64,000 nt of DNA from an uncultured Verrucomicrobia subdivision 3 bacterium (GTDB taxonomy: Bacteria > Verrucomicrobiota > Verrucomicrobiia > Limisphaerales > UBA8199). Location: contig CAIWMU010000127.1 in NCBI GenBank assembly GCA_903913865.1, positions 62,001 to 126,000 of the forward strand, written 5' to 3'. Position numbers and translations under genes: made by a program. Shown piece by piece: positions 1 to 8,853 of the stretch (within the stretch, counting starts at the first letter, position 1; each line of letters begins with the position of its first letter). Under the pieces are notes generated by a model. It was not told the DNA's origin. It made no database searches and saw nothing but the letters and a program-made list of their open reading frames with translations.

Positions 1-492
1 GTTGGTGTTATCTACAACGGATTTATTGGTGACAATGCGCGGACGGTGGCGGTAGGCGGCTGCGGCGTTCTGGCCCAACGTTTGATGGAAGTGACCGAGC
101 GTTCCCTATATTTGGGGATTGATCAGGCTCTTCCTGGAAATCGGGTTGTGGACATTTCGCGGGCCATACAGACCTATATTGAAGAGAATGGTTTTAGCGT
201 CGTTCGTGAGTTCGTCGGTCATGGTGTAGGACGGTCCATGCACGAGGAGCCACAGATTCCCAACTATGTTGAGGGAAAGTCGAGTCCGAGGCTCAGGCCT
301 GGGATGACTCTGGCGATTGAGCCGATGGTAAATGCCGGCAAGTCTCCGGTAAAAATTTTAAATGACGGCTGGACAGTGGTTACAAATGATGGTTCACTGT
401 CTGCCCATTTTGAGCATACGATTCTGGTGACAGAATCAGGCCCCGAGATCATGACATGTGTGGGGAAGCTTCATTCGAAGTTGATGCATTGA
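1..492 (+). CDS. map: Methionine aminopeptidase type I, C-terminal part (5' end outside window)
   Basis: Open from base 1; ...GDNARTVAVGG...VGHGVGRSMHEEPQIPNY...LRPGMTLAIEPM...[17 protein letters not shown] matches the MetAP signature; sits next to infA/rpmJ/rpsM. Confidence 0.95.
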   Translation, partial: VGVIYNGFIGDNARTVAVGGCGVLAQRLMEVTERSLYLGIDQALPGNRVVDISRAIQTYIEENGFSVVREFVGHGVGRSMHEEPQIPNYVEGKSSPRLRPGMTLAIEPMVNAGKSPVKILNDGWTVVTNDGSLSAHFEHTILVTESGPEIMTCVGKLHSKLMH

Positions 493-680
493 TTTTGGAA
501 GTGATGCCAAACCGCACGTGCTGGGTGGTGCTTGCGAATGGACACAAGTTGATTGGGTTTGTGCCTGGGTTGACCAGGCTCCAGCGCACGCTGCCCGTGG
601 TGGGCCAGAAGGTGCGGATCCGGCTGTCGCCGTGCGATTTGTCGCAGGGCAGGATTTTACTGGAGACAGGCAGAAGTTAA
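456..680 (+). CDS. infA: Translation initiation factor IF-1 (divergent)
   Basis: 74 aa; [32 protein letters not shown]...[24 protein letters not shown] aligns with the IF-1 OB fold; syntenic position between map and rpmJ. Confidence 0.85.
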   Translation: MCGEASFEVDALILEVMPNRTCWVVLANGHKLIGFVPGLTRLQRTLPVVGQKVRIRLSPCDLSQGRILLETGRS

Positions 681-687
681 ATTTTAT

Positions 688-801
688 ATGAAAGTTCGCG
701 CATCCGTGAAGAAGCTCTGCGAGAATTGTAAGATAATTCGTCGCAAGGGAGTGATTCGTGTCATTTGCACCAACGCCCGGCATAAGCAGCGTCAGGGTTA
801 A
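688..801 (+). CDS. rpmJ: 50S ribosomal protein L36 (absent from the supplied ORF track because it is short)
   Basis: Read by hand: [37 protein letters not shown]; 37 aa with the L36 Cys/His pattern; canonical position before rpsM. Confidence 0.95.
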   Translation: MKVRASVKKLCENCKIIRRKGVIRVICTNARHKQRQG

Positions 802-844
802 GGGTTGATGGCCGGAATAAACATTTACAATTAAATAGAGACAT

Positions 845-1240
845 ATGGCTCGTATCATCGGAGTAGAAGTCCCGCCGCAAAAGCGCATTGACATTGCGCT
901 TCGTTATATTTACGGCATCGGCCCCACAAACGCCTTGGAGATTTTGGCCCACGCCAAAATTGATCCGTCGGTCCGCGCAAAGGATCTTACGGAGCAGCAG
1001 CTTTCCCAGATTGTTCATGCCATTCAGGATGGCAAATATGTCATTGAGGGCGATTTGCGCCGGGAAATTGGCATGAACCTCAAGCGCCTGCAGGGTATCA
1101 AGTGCTACCGTGGGGTCCGGCATTTGCGCGGGCTTCCGGTTCGCGGCCAGAGAACGCAAACCAACGCCCGTACCCGCAAGGGACCGCGCAAGACGGTCGG
1201 TGTCACACGCAATCCCGGGGCCAAGACTGGAATTCACTAA
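845..1240 (+). CDS. rpsM: 30S ribosomal protein S13
   Basis: [30 protein letters not shown]...[32 protein letters not shown]. Confidence 0.98.
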   Translation: MARIIGVEVPPQKRIDIALRYIYGIGPTNALEILAHAKIDPSVRAKDLTEQQLSQIVHAIQDGKYVIEGDLRREIGMNLKRLQGIKCYRGVRHLRGLPVRGQRTQTNARTRKGPRKTVGVTRNPGAKTGIH

Positions 1241-1246
1241 TTAGTT

Positions 1247-1867
1247 ATGTCTGAAGAAACCAAAAAGAAACCTGCCGCTCCCAAGAAGGATGGCAAACAG
1301 GAAGCTGGGCCCGAAAAGGCCGCGGCCAAACCCGCAACTGGTGAAGGCCACCCTGCGAAAGCCTCTAAAAAGGCGGCAGCGACTGCGGATGGTGCTCCAG
1401 CCACTGCTGATGCTGCAGCTGCTGCAGTGCCCGTGCCGGCAGTAAGCGCCCCCACCGCCGCTGAGTTGCTCGCGGATGATATGGCGGGCAAGAAGATCAT
1501 CAAGGCGAAAGGTGCTAAGAACATCAGCGCCGGGATCGCCAATATTCTTGCCACATTCAACAACACCCACGTCAGCATCACTGACATGCAGGGGCATGTC
1601 ATCGGCTGGTCCACTTCGGGCAAGGTCGGTTTTAAGGGTTCTCGTAAGAGCACGGCCTATGCGGCACAACAGGTCGCACAGGATGCTGCTCGGCAGGCGA
1701 TGTCCCATGGCATGCGCGAAGTTGAAGTGCGGGTGAAGGGTCCTGGCTCCGGCCGGGAGTCCGCGATTCGGGCTCTTCAGGCGATTGGCCTGGAGATCAC
1801 GACCATCAAGGACGTCACTCCCGTTCCGCACAACGGTTGCCGCCCCCGGAAGAAGCGCCGCGTCTAA
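1247..1867 (+). CDS. rpsK: 30S ribosomal protein S11 with ~80-aa Ala/Lys/Pro-rich N-terminal extension
   Basis: Core ...[50 protein letters not shown]...[15 protein letters not shown] is S11; low-complexity extension precedes it. Confidence 0.97.
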   Translation: MSEETKKKPAAPKKDGKQEAGPEKAAAKPATGEGHPAKASKKAAATADGAPATADAAAAAVPVPAVSAPTAAELLADDMAGKKIIKAKGAKNISAGIANILATFNNTHVSITDMQGHVIGWSTSGKVGFKGSRKSTAYAAQQVAQDAARQAMSHGMREVEVRVKGPGSGRESAIRALQAIGLEITTIKDVTPVPHNGCRPRKKRRV

Positions 1868-1900
1868 TTTTACATATCAATCTCAGGATCACTTTTAAGT

Positions 1901-2509
1901 ATGGCTCGTTATACAGGTCCCCGTGTTCGTATCAGCCGCAGGTTTGGTGTCCCCATCTTCGGCCCGTCTAAATATCTCGAGCGCCGGAATTACGGTCCCG
2001 GCGTTCACGGTCCCAAGTCCCGCAGGAAGCACACTGATTACGGTCTTGGACTGATTGAGAAGCAGAAGCTGCGTTATTTTTACGGCCTCATGGAGCGTCA
2101 GTTCCGTGGTGTCTATGAGCGCGCACTGCGTCGGCGTGGTGTCACTGGTGAGCAGATGCTGCAGATTCTCGAGACCCGCCTCGACAATGTCTGTTACCAT
2201 CTCGGCTTTGCCAATACCCGTGCTGCGGCCCGGCAATTGGTCAGTCATGGCCACGTGAAGGTTAACGGCCGCAAGGTCGATGTTCCTTCCTGTGCCTTGA
2301 AGGTCAATGATGTGGTTGAGATCAAGCAGACGAATGCCGCACGGCAGCTCGCCACACGGAATCTTGAGAGCGCGACAAGCAGGACTGTGCCTGACTGGAT
2401 CTCCCTGAACAAGGAAGGTCTGAAGGGCGTAATCATGCGCATTCCCTCCAGGGATGAGATTCAGCCCATCGCCAACGAGCAGGCCGTTGTCGAGTTTTAT
2501 TCCCGGTAA
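1901..2509 (+). CDS. rpsD: 30S ribosomal protein S4
   Basis: MARYTGPRVRISRRFG...YGLGLIEKQKLRYFYGLMERQFR...LETRLDNVCYHLGFANTRAAARQLVSHGHVKVNG. Confidence 0.98.
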   Translation: MARYTGPRVRISRRFGVPIFGPSKYLERRNYGPGVHGPKSRRKHTDYGLGLIEKQKLRYFYGLMERQFRGVYERALRRRGVTGEQMLQILETRLDNVCYHLGFANTRAAARQLVSHGHVKVNGRKVDVPSCALKVNDVVEIKQTNAARQLATRNLESATSRTVPDWISLNKEGLKGVIMRIPSRDEIQPIANEQAVVEFYSR

Positions 2510-2630
2510 TCATTTTGAACCCCAAATCTGCTGGTGTCTCTGGCATCAGCGGATTTAAAGCAATTATACGGGTCGACTGGCTGTGGGAATCAGTCCAAAT
2601 CGACCAGATTAAAATTGTTGAAAGGATACT
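2510..2630 (+). promoter_or_regulatory. Structured rpsD-rpoA intergenic region with two predicted hairpins
   Basis: Arms 2524-2536/2544-2556 (AAATCTGCTGGTG/CATCAGCGGATTT, two G-U wobbles) and 2571-2583/2591-2605 (GGTCGA.TGGCTG / CAG.CCA..TCGACC). Confidence 0.45.
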
Positions 2631-3656
2631 ATGGCAGTTAGATTAGGACGTTTTGAGATGCCGAAGCGGCTCACTAAGGAAGAGAGCACCTCGACACCAA
2701 CGTATGCAAAGTTCATGGCCGAGCCATTCGAGCCCGGCTATGGTCATACGATCGGCAACTCCCTCAGGCGAGTTTTGCTTTCATCCCTGGAAGGTGCCGC
2801 GATCACCTCCATCAAGGTGGACGGTGCGATGCACGAGTTTGCCACTATTGAAGGTGTGGTTGAGGATGTTACTGACATCGTCTTGAACCTTAAGAAGGTT
2901 CTTTTTAAGTCGGGGAACCGCGAACCCCAGACGTTACTTCTATCCGTAAACAAGGAGGGTGAGGTAACCGCTGGAGACATCCAATTGGTTCAAAACCTTG
3001 ATTTGGTGAATCCAACCCAGCACATTTGCACGCTTGATAAGAAGCGCAAGTTCGAGATGGAACTTGAGGTCAAGGTTGGCAGAGGGTTCCTGCCTGGCGA
3101 CGAAAACAAAAAGCCGAACCAACCCATTGGCGTCATTGCCATCGACTCGCTTTTCTCCCCGGTAACACGTGTGCGCTATCTGGTTGAGAGCGCCCGTGTG
3201 GGGCAGAGGACCGACTATGACCGGTTGGTTCTGGAAGTTTGGACAGACGGCCGCATCACCCCTGACGATGCTCTCACCCAGGCATCTGCAATTCTTCAGC
3301 ATCATCTCGATGTTTTTGTCGGATACGACAAGGATGCCGTCGAGTTTGAAGAGGTTGTTGACAAGCAGGATGAGGAAAAGGGCAAGCTGCGGAAGCTGCT
3401 CAATATGAGTGTCAACGAGATCGAACTGAGTGTTCGGGCAGCCAACTGTCTGAACAATGCCAACATCACCACCGTTGGCCAGTTGGCGATGAAGAGTGAG
3501 CAGGAGATGCTCAAATACAGGAATTTTGGGAAGAAATCGCTCAATGAAATTAAGGAGAAACTCCAAGCTCTCAGCCTGACACTGGGCATGACCTTTGAGT
3601 TGGATCTTCTTGAGCCCCCCAAGGAGGATGACTCCGCTACACCCGTAGCCCGATAA
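2631..3656 (+). CDS. rpoA: DNA-directed RNA polymerase subunit alpha
   Basis: EPFEPGYGHTIGNSLRRVLLSSLEGAAITSIKVDG...LSVRAANCLNNANITTVGQL...FGKKSLNEIKEKL. Confidence 0.98.
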   Translation: MAVRLGRFEMPKRLTKEESTSTPTYAKFMAEPFEPGYGHTIGNSLRRVLLSSLEGAAITSIKVDGAMHEFATIEGVVEDVTDIVLNLKKVLFKSGNREPQTLLLSVNKEGEVTAGDIQLVQNLDLVNPTQHICTLDKKRKFEMELEVKVGRGFLPGDENKKPNQPIGVIAIDSLFSPVTRVRYLVESARVGQRTDYDRLVLEVWTDGRITPDDALTQASAILQHHLDVFVGYDKDAVEFEEVVDKQDEEKGKLRKLLNMSVNEIELSVRAANCLNNANITTVGQLAMKSEQEMLKYRNFGKKSLNEIKEKLQALSLTLGMTFELDLLEPPKEDDSATPVAR

Positions 3657-3665
3657 GGAAGACCT

Positions 3666-4088
3666 ATGCGACATCTTAAGAGAACAGCCAAGCTGGGAAG
3701 AACCAGCGAACATCGCAATGCGATGTTGTCCAACATGGTATGCAGCCTGATCCTGCACAAACGGATCGTTACCACATTAGCCAAAGCAAAAGCGGCACGC
3801 TCCGTTGCTGAGAAGATGGTCACACTCGGAAAGAGTGGAACCGTTCACGACCGGCGCCTCGCCACTGCCCGCCTACATCAGGCGGACGCCGTGAAGATCC
3901 TCTTCGGAGAGATTGCTCCTTCCCAGAAGGACCGCAAAGGTGGATACACACGCATCGTGAAGATGGGACAACGCCAGGGCGATGCATGTCAGGAAGCCAT
4001 CCTCGAATGGGTGGATCTGACTGCTGTTGTGCCCGCAGCTCCTGCTGCGACCCCGGCTGTTGAGAAGACCGACGCGCCTGCCAGCTAA
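3666..4088 (+). CDS. rplQ: 50S ribosomal protein L17 with Ala/Pro-rich C-terminal tail
   Basis: MRHLKRTAKLGRTSEHRNAMLSNMVCSLILHKRIVTTLAKAKAARSVAEKMVTLG. Confidence 0.97.
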   Translation: MRHLKRTAKLGRTSEHRNAMLSNMVCSLILHKRIVTTLAKAKAARSVAEKMVTLGKSGTVHDRRLATARLHQADAVKILFGEIAPSQKDRKGGYTRIVKMGQRQGDACQEAILEWVDLTAVVPAAPAATPAVEKTDAPAS

Positions 4089-4121
4089 GCCCACTTAGCC
4101 TGGACAGTACCTTTTTCGACA

Positions 4122-4151
4122 AGCCCGCTCCATTACTGGAGCGGGCTTTTT
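4122..4151 (+). terminator. Rho-independent terminator of the alpha operon
   Basis: Perfect 10-bp stem AGCCCGCTCC-attact-GGAGCGGGCT followed by TTTTT, ~35 nt after the rplQ stop. Confidence 0.92.
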
Positions 4152-4173
4152 GACCTTATCGGATGGGGCGGCG

Positions 4174-5484
4174 TTACAGGCGCAGAAAGATCTGTCGCTT
4201 ATAGAGAAATCTGACGAAGGCGAACGCCAGCAGGAGACCCACTATGGACACGAGGAGGTCTCCCGCGCCTTTGGCGACAGATCCCTCCAGAAAGAGGCGC
4301 AGGTCGCCCCCTGTCAGTCGCAAGGCCAGCTTTCTGAAACCTCCCAGCATATTGCTCGTGAGATAGACCGTGATCGAGTTCATCCCCATCCAGATAAAGG
4401 GCTGGCACCATGCCCGGAGCTTGATGACGTCCACAATGTAATAGAACAGGGCCATCAGAAGGGCGCTGTAACCCGCCGCAACCAGAACGTAGGACGAGGT
4501 CCAAATCTTTTTGATCACTGGAAAGTGGATGTTCCAGATCCACCCAAGGGCAACTGCGGCTGCGCCCCACCCGGCCAAAATCCATACTTTCCGCATATCC
4601 GACGTGGCACCGCTTTGAAGAAGGAAGCCTGCCAGCACTCCCAGGAGGCAGGTGGCGACGGCTGGGATCGTGCTCAGGATTCCTTCTGGATCGTAGAACT
4701 GGTCGTATTTGCGGGCAGGCAGATAGTTGAAGTCAAAGTGGTTGACGGGATTCAACCCCGGCTCAAATTTACCCTTGGTCCAATTGGTCGTTACGGCATA
4801 GAGGCTTTTGGCGGTAGTCCAGGCGAGTCCATCTTTTACACCGGAGGGGTTACTGGTATCGCGCAGTGCGGTGGCCCCTTCCGCGTTTCCGGCCTTTTCA
4901 GCAAGAGTGGCCAGATTCCCTTTTTCCAGCTGGATGTCGCGGATGGGAATGAGGGAAACCATCGCCCAATACCCAATGAGGAGGCTCACGCACCAGGCCC
5001 CGATTGCCTTCGGCTTGAAGAAACAGAAGATCACGCCTGCAAAGGTGTAAGCAAGGGCGATCCTGTTTAGAACACCCATTAACCGAATATCTGGAAATGG
5101 GCTCATGATACCCCCTGAGTGGAAGATGCCGATCAGAAATAGGAGCACGCCACGCCTGAGGACTCTCTTGAGAGCATCCGTGCGACTTCCTGAGTTCGCG
5201 GCCCTTCCCAGTGAAAAAACGATGGAGATTCCCACCATGAACACGAAGAGTGGGAAGATAAGGTCGTAGAAACGAAAACCCGCCCACTCCGCATGCTCAA
5301 GTTGGTTTGCAAGAAACTGCGTTGGCCCTGACTGTGTCATGCGATTCAGCGCATAGACAAGAGAGTCCGCGCCGATGATCCAAAACATGTCAAACCCACG
5401 CAGGGCATCCAAGGACACCAGCCGGGAGGACTCCGGTTTTGGCATGGGGGTATTCGGGTTAATGGCTGCTTCGGATGTGCTCAT
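4174..5484 (-). CDS. Multi-TM acyltransferase-like protein (DUF5009 / heparan-alpha-glucosaminide N-acetyltransferase-like)
   Basis: SRLVSLDALRGFDMFWIIGADSL...FRFYDLIFPLFVFMVGISIVFSLGR; many hydrophobic helices. Confidence 0.8.
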   Translation of the reverse strand: MSTSEAAINPNTPMPKPESSRLVSLDALRGFDMFWIIGADSLVYALNRMTQSGPTQFLANQLEHAEWAGFRFYDLIFPLFVFMVGISIVFSLGRAANSGSRTDALKRVLRRGVLLFLIGIFHSGGIMSPFPDIRLMGVLNRIALAYTFAGVIFCFFKPKAIGAWCVSLLIGYWAMVSLIPIRDIQLEKGNLATLAEKAGNAEGATALRDTSNPSGVKDGLAWTTAKSLYAVTTNWTKGKFEPGLNPVNHFDFNYLPARKYDQFYDPEGILSTIPAVATCLLGVLAGFLLQSGATSDMRKVWILAGWGAAAVALGWIWNIHFPVIKKIWTSSYVLVAAGYSALLMALFYYIVDVIKLRAWCQPFIWMGMNSITVYLTSNMLGGFRKLALRLTGGDLRLFLEGSVAKGAGDLLVSIVGLLLAFAFVRFLYKRQIFLRL

Positions 5485-5567
5485 GTGATTGGGAGTGATT
5501 TAGGAGGAAAGCGTCGCACGCATCAAGCAGAATGGGACGGCAATCCCGCGAAGTAGTGTGCGGTTTT

Positions 5568-5843
5568 CTAGCGGCCTAATAGTCCGAAGAGAAGACCCGC
5601 CACAAGGAGGACTCCGACAAGCCACCAGAACCAGTGAAGGCCCTTCGGGACAGGGGACCCGCCGCCGAATTCGCGCTGCACATATTCGTTGTAATTGAAT
5701 TCCTCGTCGGGAAGATCCGTATTGGAATCCTCTGCGGCCTCACTCCACCCGGTTTCATGGTCCGCGCCGCAGGCAGGACATGCCAGTGCGCGTCTTGGAA
5801 CGGATGTCCCACAGTTGGGGCAGGTCTCGGGTGGTCTTTTCAC
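5568..5843 (-). CDS. Small zinc-ribbon protein with C-terminal transmembrane helix
   Basis: CPNCGTSVPRRALACPACGAD...; terminal FWWLVGVLLVAGLLFGLLG. Confidence 0.75.
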   Translation of the reverse strand: MKRPPETCPNCGTSVPRRALACPACGADHETGWSEAAEDSNTDLPDEEFNYNEYVQREFGGGSPVPKGLHWFWWLVGVLLVAGLLFGLLGR

Positions 5844-5937
5844 GTGGGGCGAATTCCTGGGTTTTGGTGATTCGGGGGCATGGGCGGTCCTGGATGGCGT
5901 TCTCGCAGGTGGTAATTCATCGGCTGGTTGACCGTTT

Positions 5938-6285
5938 TCATGGATGGGAGGGGGGCGAATTCGCCGTGGAGGCGGCCAGCCAATCGAGATAGCCGGGGCT
6001 GCCGGAGAGGATCGGAATCGAGAGGATCTCCGGGGTTGTGTAGGGATGGTGTGATGTGATCAGTTTTTCCAGCGTATCCATGGCCGACTTGGTGGTTTTG
6101 AGCAGCATCAGGGTCTCGGCGTTTTTCTCGATGCCTCCCTCCCACCGATAGTGGGACTCGATGGCCGGGATAATATTGGCACATGCAATCAGTCCTGCCT
6201 CCAGCGCCAGTGCGGCCAAGCGCCGGGCTGTTTCAATATCCGGAGTCGTGACGAGCACCAGACTGAACTGGTCGGCAGGAATCAT
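5938..6285 (-). CDS. cutA: Divalent-cation tolerance protein CutA
   Basis: Start trimmed to MIPADQFSLVLVTTPDIETARRLAALALEAGLIACANIIPAIESHYRWEGGIEKNAETLMLLKTT...HPYTTPEIL; ATGA overlap with the upstream stop. Confidence 0.92.
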   Translation of the reverse strand: MIPADQFSLVLVTTPDIETARRLAALALEAGLIACANIIPAIESHYRWEGGIEKNAETLMLLKTTKSAMDTLEKLITSHHPYTTPEILSIPILSGSPGYLDWLAASTANSPPSHP

Positions 6286-8018
6286 AAAGGGGTTACCTTG
6301 GGCCAGGCGAGGGGGACGCCATGAGATGTGAGCACCGCCTGAAATTCCTTGAGCAGGGCTGGTTTGGACCGCACTTCGCGGGGGCTTCGTTTCCGTGAGA
6401 CGCAAAAGGCGGCGAGGGCACCAGCGGCTTCGCCGATGTTCCATTCCACAGGGTGGAGCCTGTAGCATCCGTTGGTGATGTGCGTCACACCCAGATTTTT
6501 GCAGGCGGGAAGCAGGTTTTCAATCCGCTTTGGAATCAGGGCACCGAGGGGGATTTGGAAGGGAACCGAACTGATGTCGATATAGTTGATACCGGTGGTG
6601 CTGGGATGAAGATCGATGCGGTAACTGCCTATGCCCACGGAATCATTGAACACCTCTGCTTTGACATCCTCCGCAGAGGTCGAGGTCTCTTTCCTACGGA
6701 ACTCCGTCGAGACATGCTGCTCCAGAACCGTGAACTCCGCCTGGATCCGTCGGCTTTCACGAATGTAGGGCTGTTTGGCCAATCCATTGGCGGTTCCGGT
6801 GACATCCTCCCGGAGTCGAAGTCCCTTCCAACCCGTGGATCCATCAGGGCGTGGGGCTTCGGTTTGCAGCCAGTAGAGGAGTGAGAGGCTGAGTTGCCGC
6901 CCTCCTTCGAGATGGCGGGCAGCCTCCTCGGGGGATACACCTATCAAATTACCAGGCAGGTAGTCGTTTTGCGGCCAGTTGACTAGCGTGATGTCCCCCC
7001 GGTAGGTTCCCGGAATGAATTGAGCGCGGTCGATGATTCGACGATAGGCAAAGAGGCCCGTGGATTTGGATGGATCCGTCTCCAGCCGCCTGGGCTTGAG
7101 CGTCACAGGATGTGTGTAATCCCAGGCCAGAAGCTTGCCGGGCCAGGCGGGAGAGAGGGCAGGGGAGTAATCCCTCCAGAAACCATATTGTTCCGGCCTC
7201 TCGATGGTGTGGTCCTCCCCATCGATGTAGTCCATTGCAAAGCAGCAGGTGAAGGCCTGCATGTTGTTCGGGTCTGCCTGTTCCGGGGCATGGGGTTCGC
7301 CCGTCTGCTGGCGGGACTCGGCACCGGTCAGGAACTCTGTGCCAGTCAGAGGCAGCAGGTCACCCATGTCCGTGCCATCACAGAACCATGGAGCGTGCAA
7401 AACGAGGGGATCGCCCGTTTCAAGATCCAGCACTGTGACGGTTCTCACATGGTCATGATCGGTATCTGCCGCTGTCGGGCGGTGCCGGATGAGCAGGATC
7501 AGGGCTCGGGCGGCGATGTAGGGTGCCATCAGTTCCTGAAGCACCGCCAGGGCGATGCGAGGCTCGTGGCAAAGGCGCGAGACCATGCCATTCCCGGGAT
7601 TCAGATGCGGACTGGCGTGGGCCTCGGCGGTGAGCGGGAAATTACGGCGATAGTATTCGCGGATGCGCGTGCGGAGATTCAAATAACTCCGGGTGCCACC
7701 GAACGACTCAATCCAGGGGTTTTCATCGGGCGGCACAGCCTGGGAGGTGAGTTGTCCCCCGATCCAGTCGGTTTCCTCGGTAAGGATCACTCTCAACCCG
7801 CTGCGCAGGGCGGAAAGAGCTGCTGCGCACCCTCCGAGACTGGCTCCAATAATGACAACGTCTGCTGAAAGCTCGCGCTTCTTTCGCGGCGAATTGGCAC
7901 CTTGAGGAGGGGGAGGATTCCGTGACCATGCTCCGGGCGGGGACAGCAGGGTGGCGGGCGCCGCGAGGCCGAGGGATTTGAGGAATGTTCTTCTCCTCCA
8001 AAGAGACTCTTTACGCAT
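6282..8018 (-). CDS. FAD-dependent oxidoreductase, probably exported
   Basis: MRKESLWRRRTFLKSLGLAAPATLL (twin-Arg-like leader), VVIIGASLGGCAAALSALRSGLRVILTEETDWIGGQLTSQ (dinucleotide-binding motif); start trimmed from the 8345 ORF start. Confidence 0.85.
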   Translation of the reverse strand: MRKESLWRRRTFLKSLGLAAPATLLSPPGAWSRNPPPPQGANSPRKKRELSADVVIIGASLGGCAAALSALRSGLRVILTEETDWIGGQLTSQAVPPDENPWIESFGGTRSYLNLRTRIREYYRRNFPLTAEAHASPHLNPGNGMVSRLCHEPRIALAVLQELMAPYIAARALILLIRHRPTAADTDHDHVRTVTVLDLETGDPLVLHAPWFCDGTDMGDLLPLTGTEFLTGAESRQQTGEPHAPEQADPNNMQAFTCCFAMDYIDGEDHTIERPEQYGFWRDYSPALSPAWPGKLLAWDYTHPVTLKPRRLETDPSKSTGLFAYRRIIDRAQFIPGTYRGDITLVNWPQNDYLPGNLIGVSPEEAARHLEGGRQLSLSLLYWLQTEAPRPDGSTGWKGLRLREDVTGTANGLAKQPYIRESRRIQAEFTVLEQHVSTEFRRKETSTSAEDVKAEVFNDSVGIGSYRIDLHPSTTGINYIDISSVPFQIPLGALIPKRIENLLPACKNLGVTHITNGCYRLHPVEWNIGEAAGALAAFCVSRKRSPREVRSKPALLKEFQAVLTSHGVPLAWPKVTPL

Positions 8019-8076
8019 GGTGTTGAAATTATGTGACGGTGCTTCCACTGACAACCAGATTTGGTATTCTTTCTCT

Positions 8077-8853
8077 GTGGCCAAGCCTGCACAAATAGAA
8101 CTGCCGACCGGGGATACGATCCCGATCATATTCGAAAATCGCTCCGTGATGGCGATCGACAAGCCTGCCGGGTGGATGTTGGTTCCTCTTTCATGGCAGC
8201 GAACCAACCGCAATCTACAGGCTGCGATTAACTCTTCGATTGCGGCGGGCGATTTTTGGGCCCGCTCGCGCGGGTTGAAATTCCTCAAGTATGTCCACCG
8301 TCTGGATGCAGACACGACAGGGGTGATGTTGCTCGCCAAGAGCATGGGGGCCGTGGCCGCCTATGGGGACATGTTCGAGAACAGGAGTGTGCACAAGACC
8401 TATCTGGCAGTGGTGGCAGGCCAACCGAAGCAGCGTGAGTGGGTCTGTCGCAGCAAACTGGGCACGGACCCCAACCGAATTGGCAGCATGCGGGTGGATG
8501 ACCGGGAGGGGAAGGATGCTGAGACAACCTTCCGGGTGCTGGCCCAGCAGGGTGGGCGCACTTTGATTCAGGCCGAGCCGCTGACCGGCCGGACTCATCA
8601 GATTCGTGTCCACCTCGCAACCTCCGGATGCCCGATCTTCGGGGATGATCTTTACGGGAGCGGGGACAGTAAGCGTTTGCCTGATCTTGGGCTGCGTGCC
8701 ATCCGTATTGAGTTTCAGGATCCCTTCACCCGACAGCGGGTTCGGGTTGAAGCGCCGGTGGAGCATTTTCTCAAGGAATTCGGTTTTCCTGCCACTGCCA
8801 TGGCAGGAGGAAAGGCGGAGAAGAAGGAAGGGGGAAGTGCCGATGCGGCCTAA
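8077..8853 (+). CDS. RNA pseudouridine synthase, RluA family (start uncertain; ATG 8017 or GTG 8077)
   Basis: VMAIDKPAGWMLVP...YVHRLDADTTGVMLLAKS...LIQAEPLTGRTHQIRVHLATSGCPIFGDDLYG. Confidence 0.88.
   Translation: MAKPAQIELPTGDTIPIIFENRSVMAIDKPAGWMLVPLSWQRTNRNLQAAINSSIAAGDFWARSRGLKFLKYVHRLDADTTGVMLLAKSMGAVAAYGDMFENRSVHKTYLAVVAGQPKQREWVCRSKLGTDPNRIGSMRVDDREGKDAETTFRVLAQQGGRTLIQAEPLTGRTHQIRVHLATSGCPIFGDDLYGSGDSKRLPDLGLRAIRIEFQDPFTRQRVRVEAPVEHFLKEFGFPATAMAGGKAEKKEGGSADAA

Noticed and set aside
4150-5070. 306-aa + strand ORF after the alpha-operon terminator
   Set aside because: Shadow of the DUF5009-like membrane protein on the minus strand
8606-8842. N-terminal extension of the SET ORF as listed in the track
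   Set aside because: It overlaps the RluA coding sequence out of frame; ATG 8843 gives a normal SET protein with an 11-nt overlap
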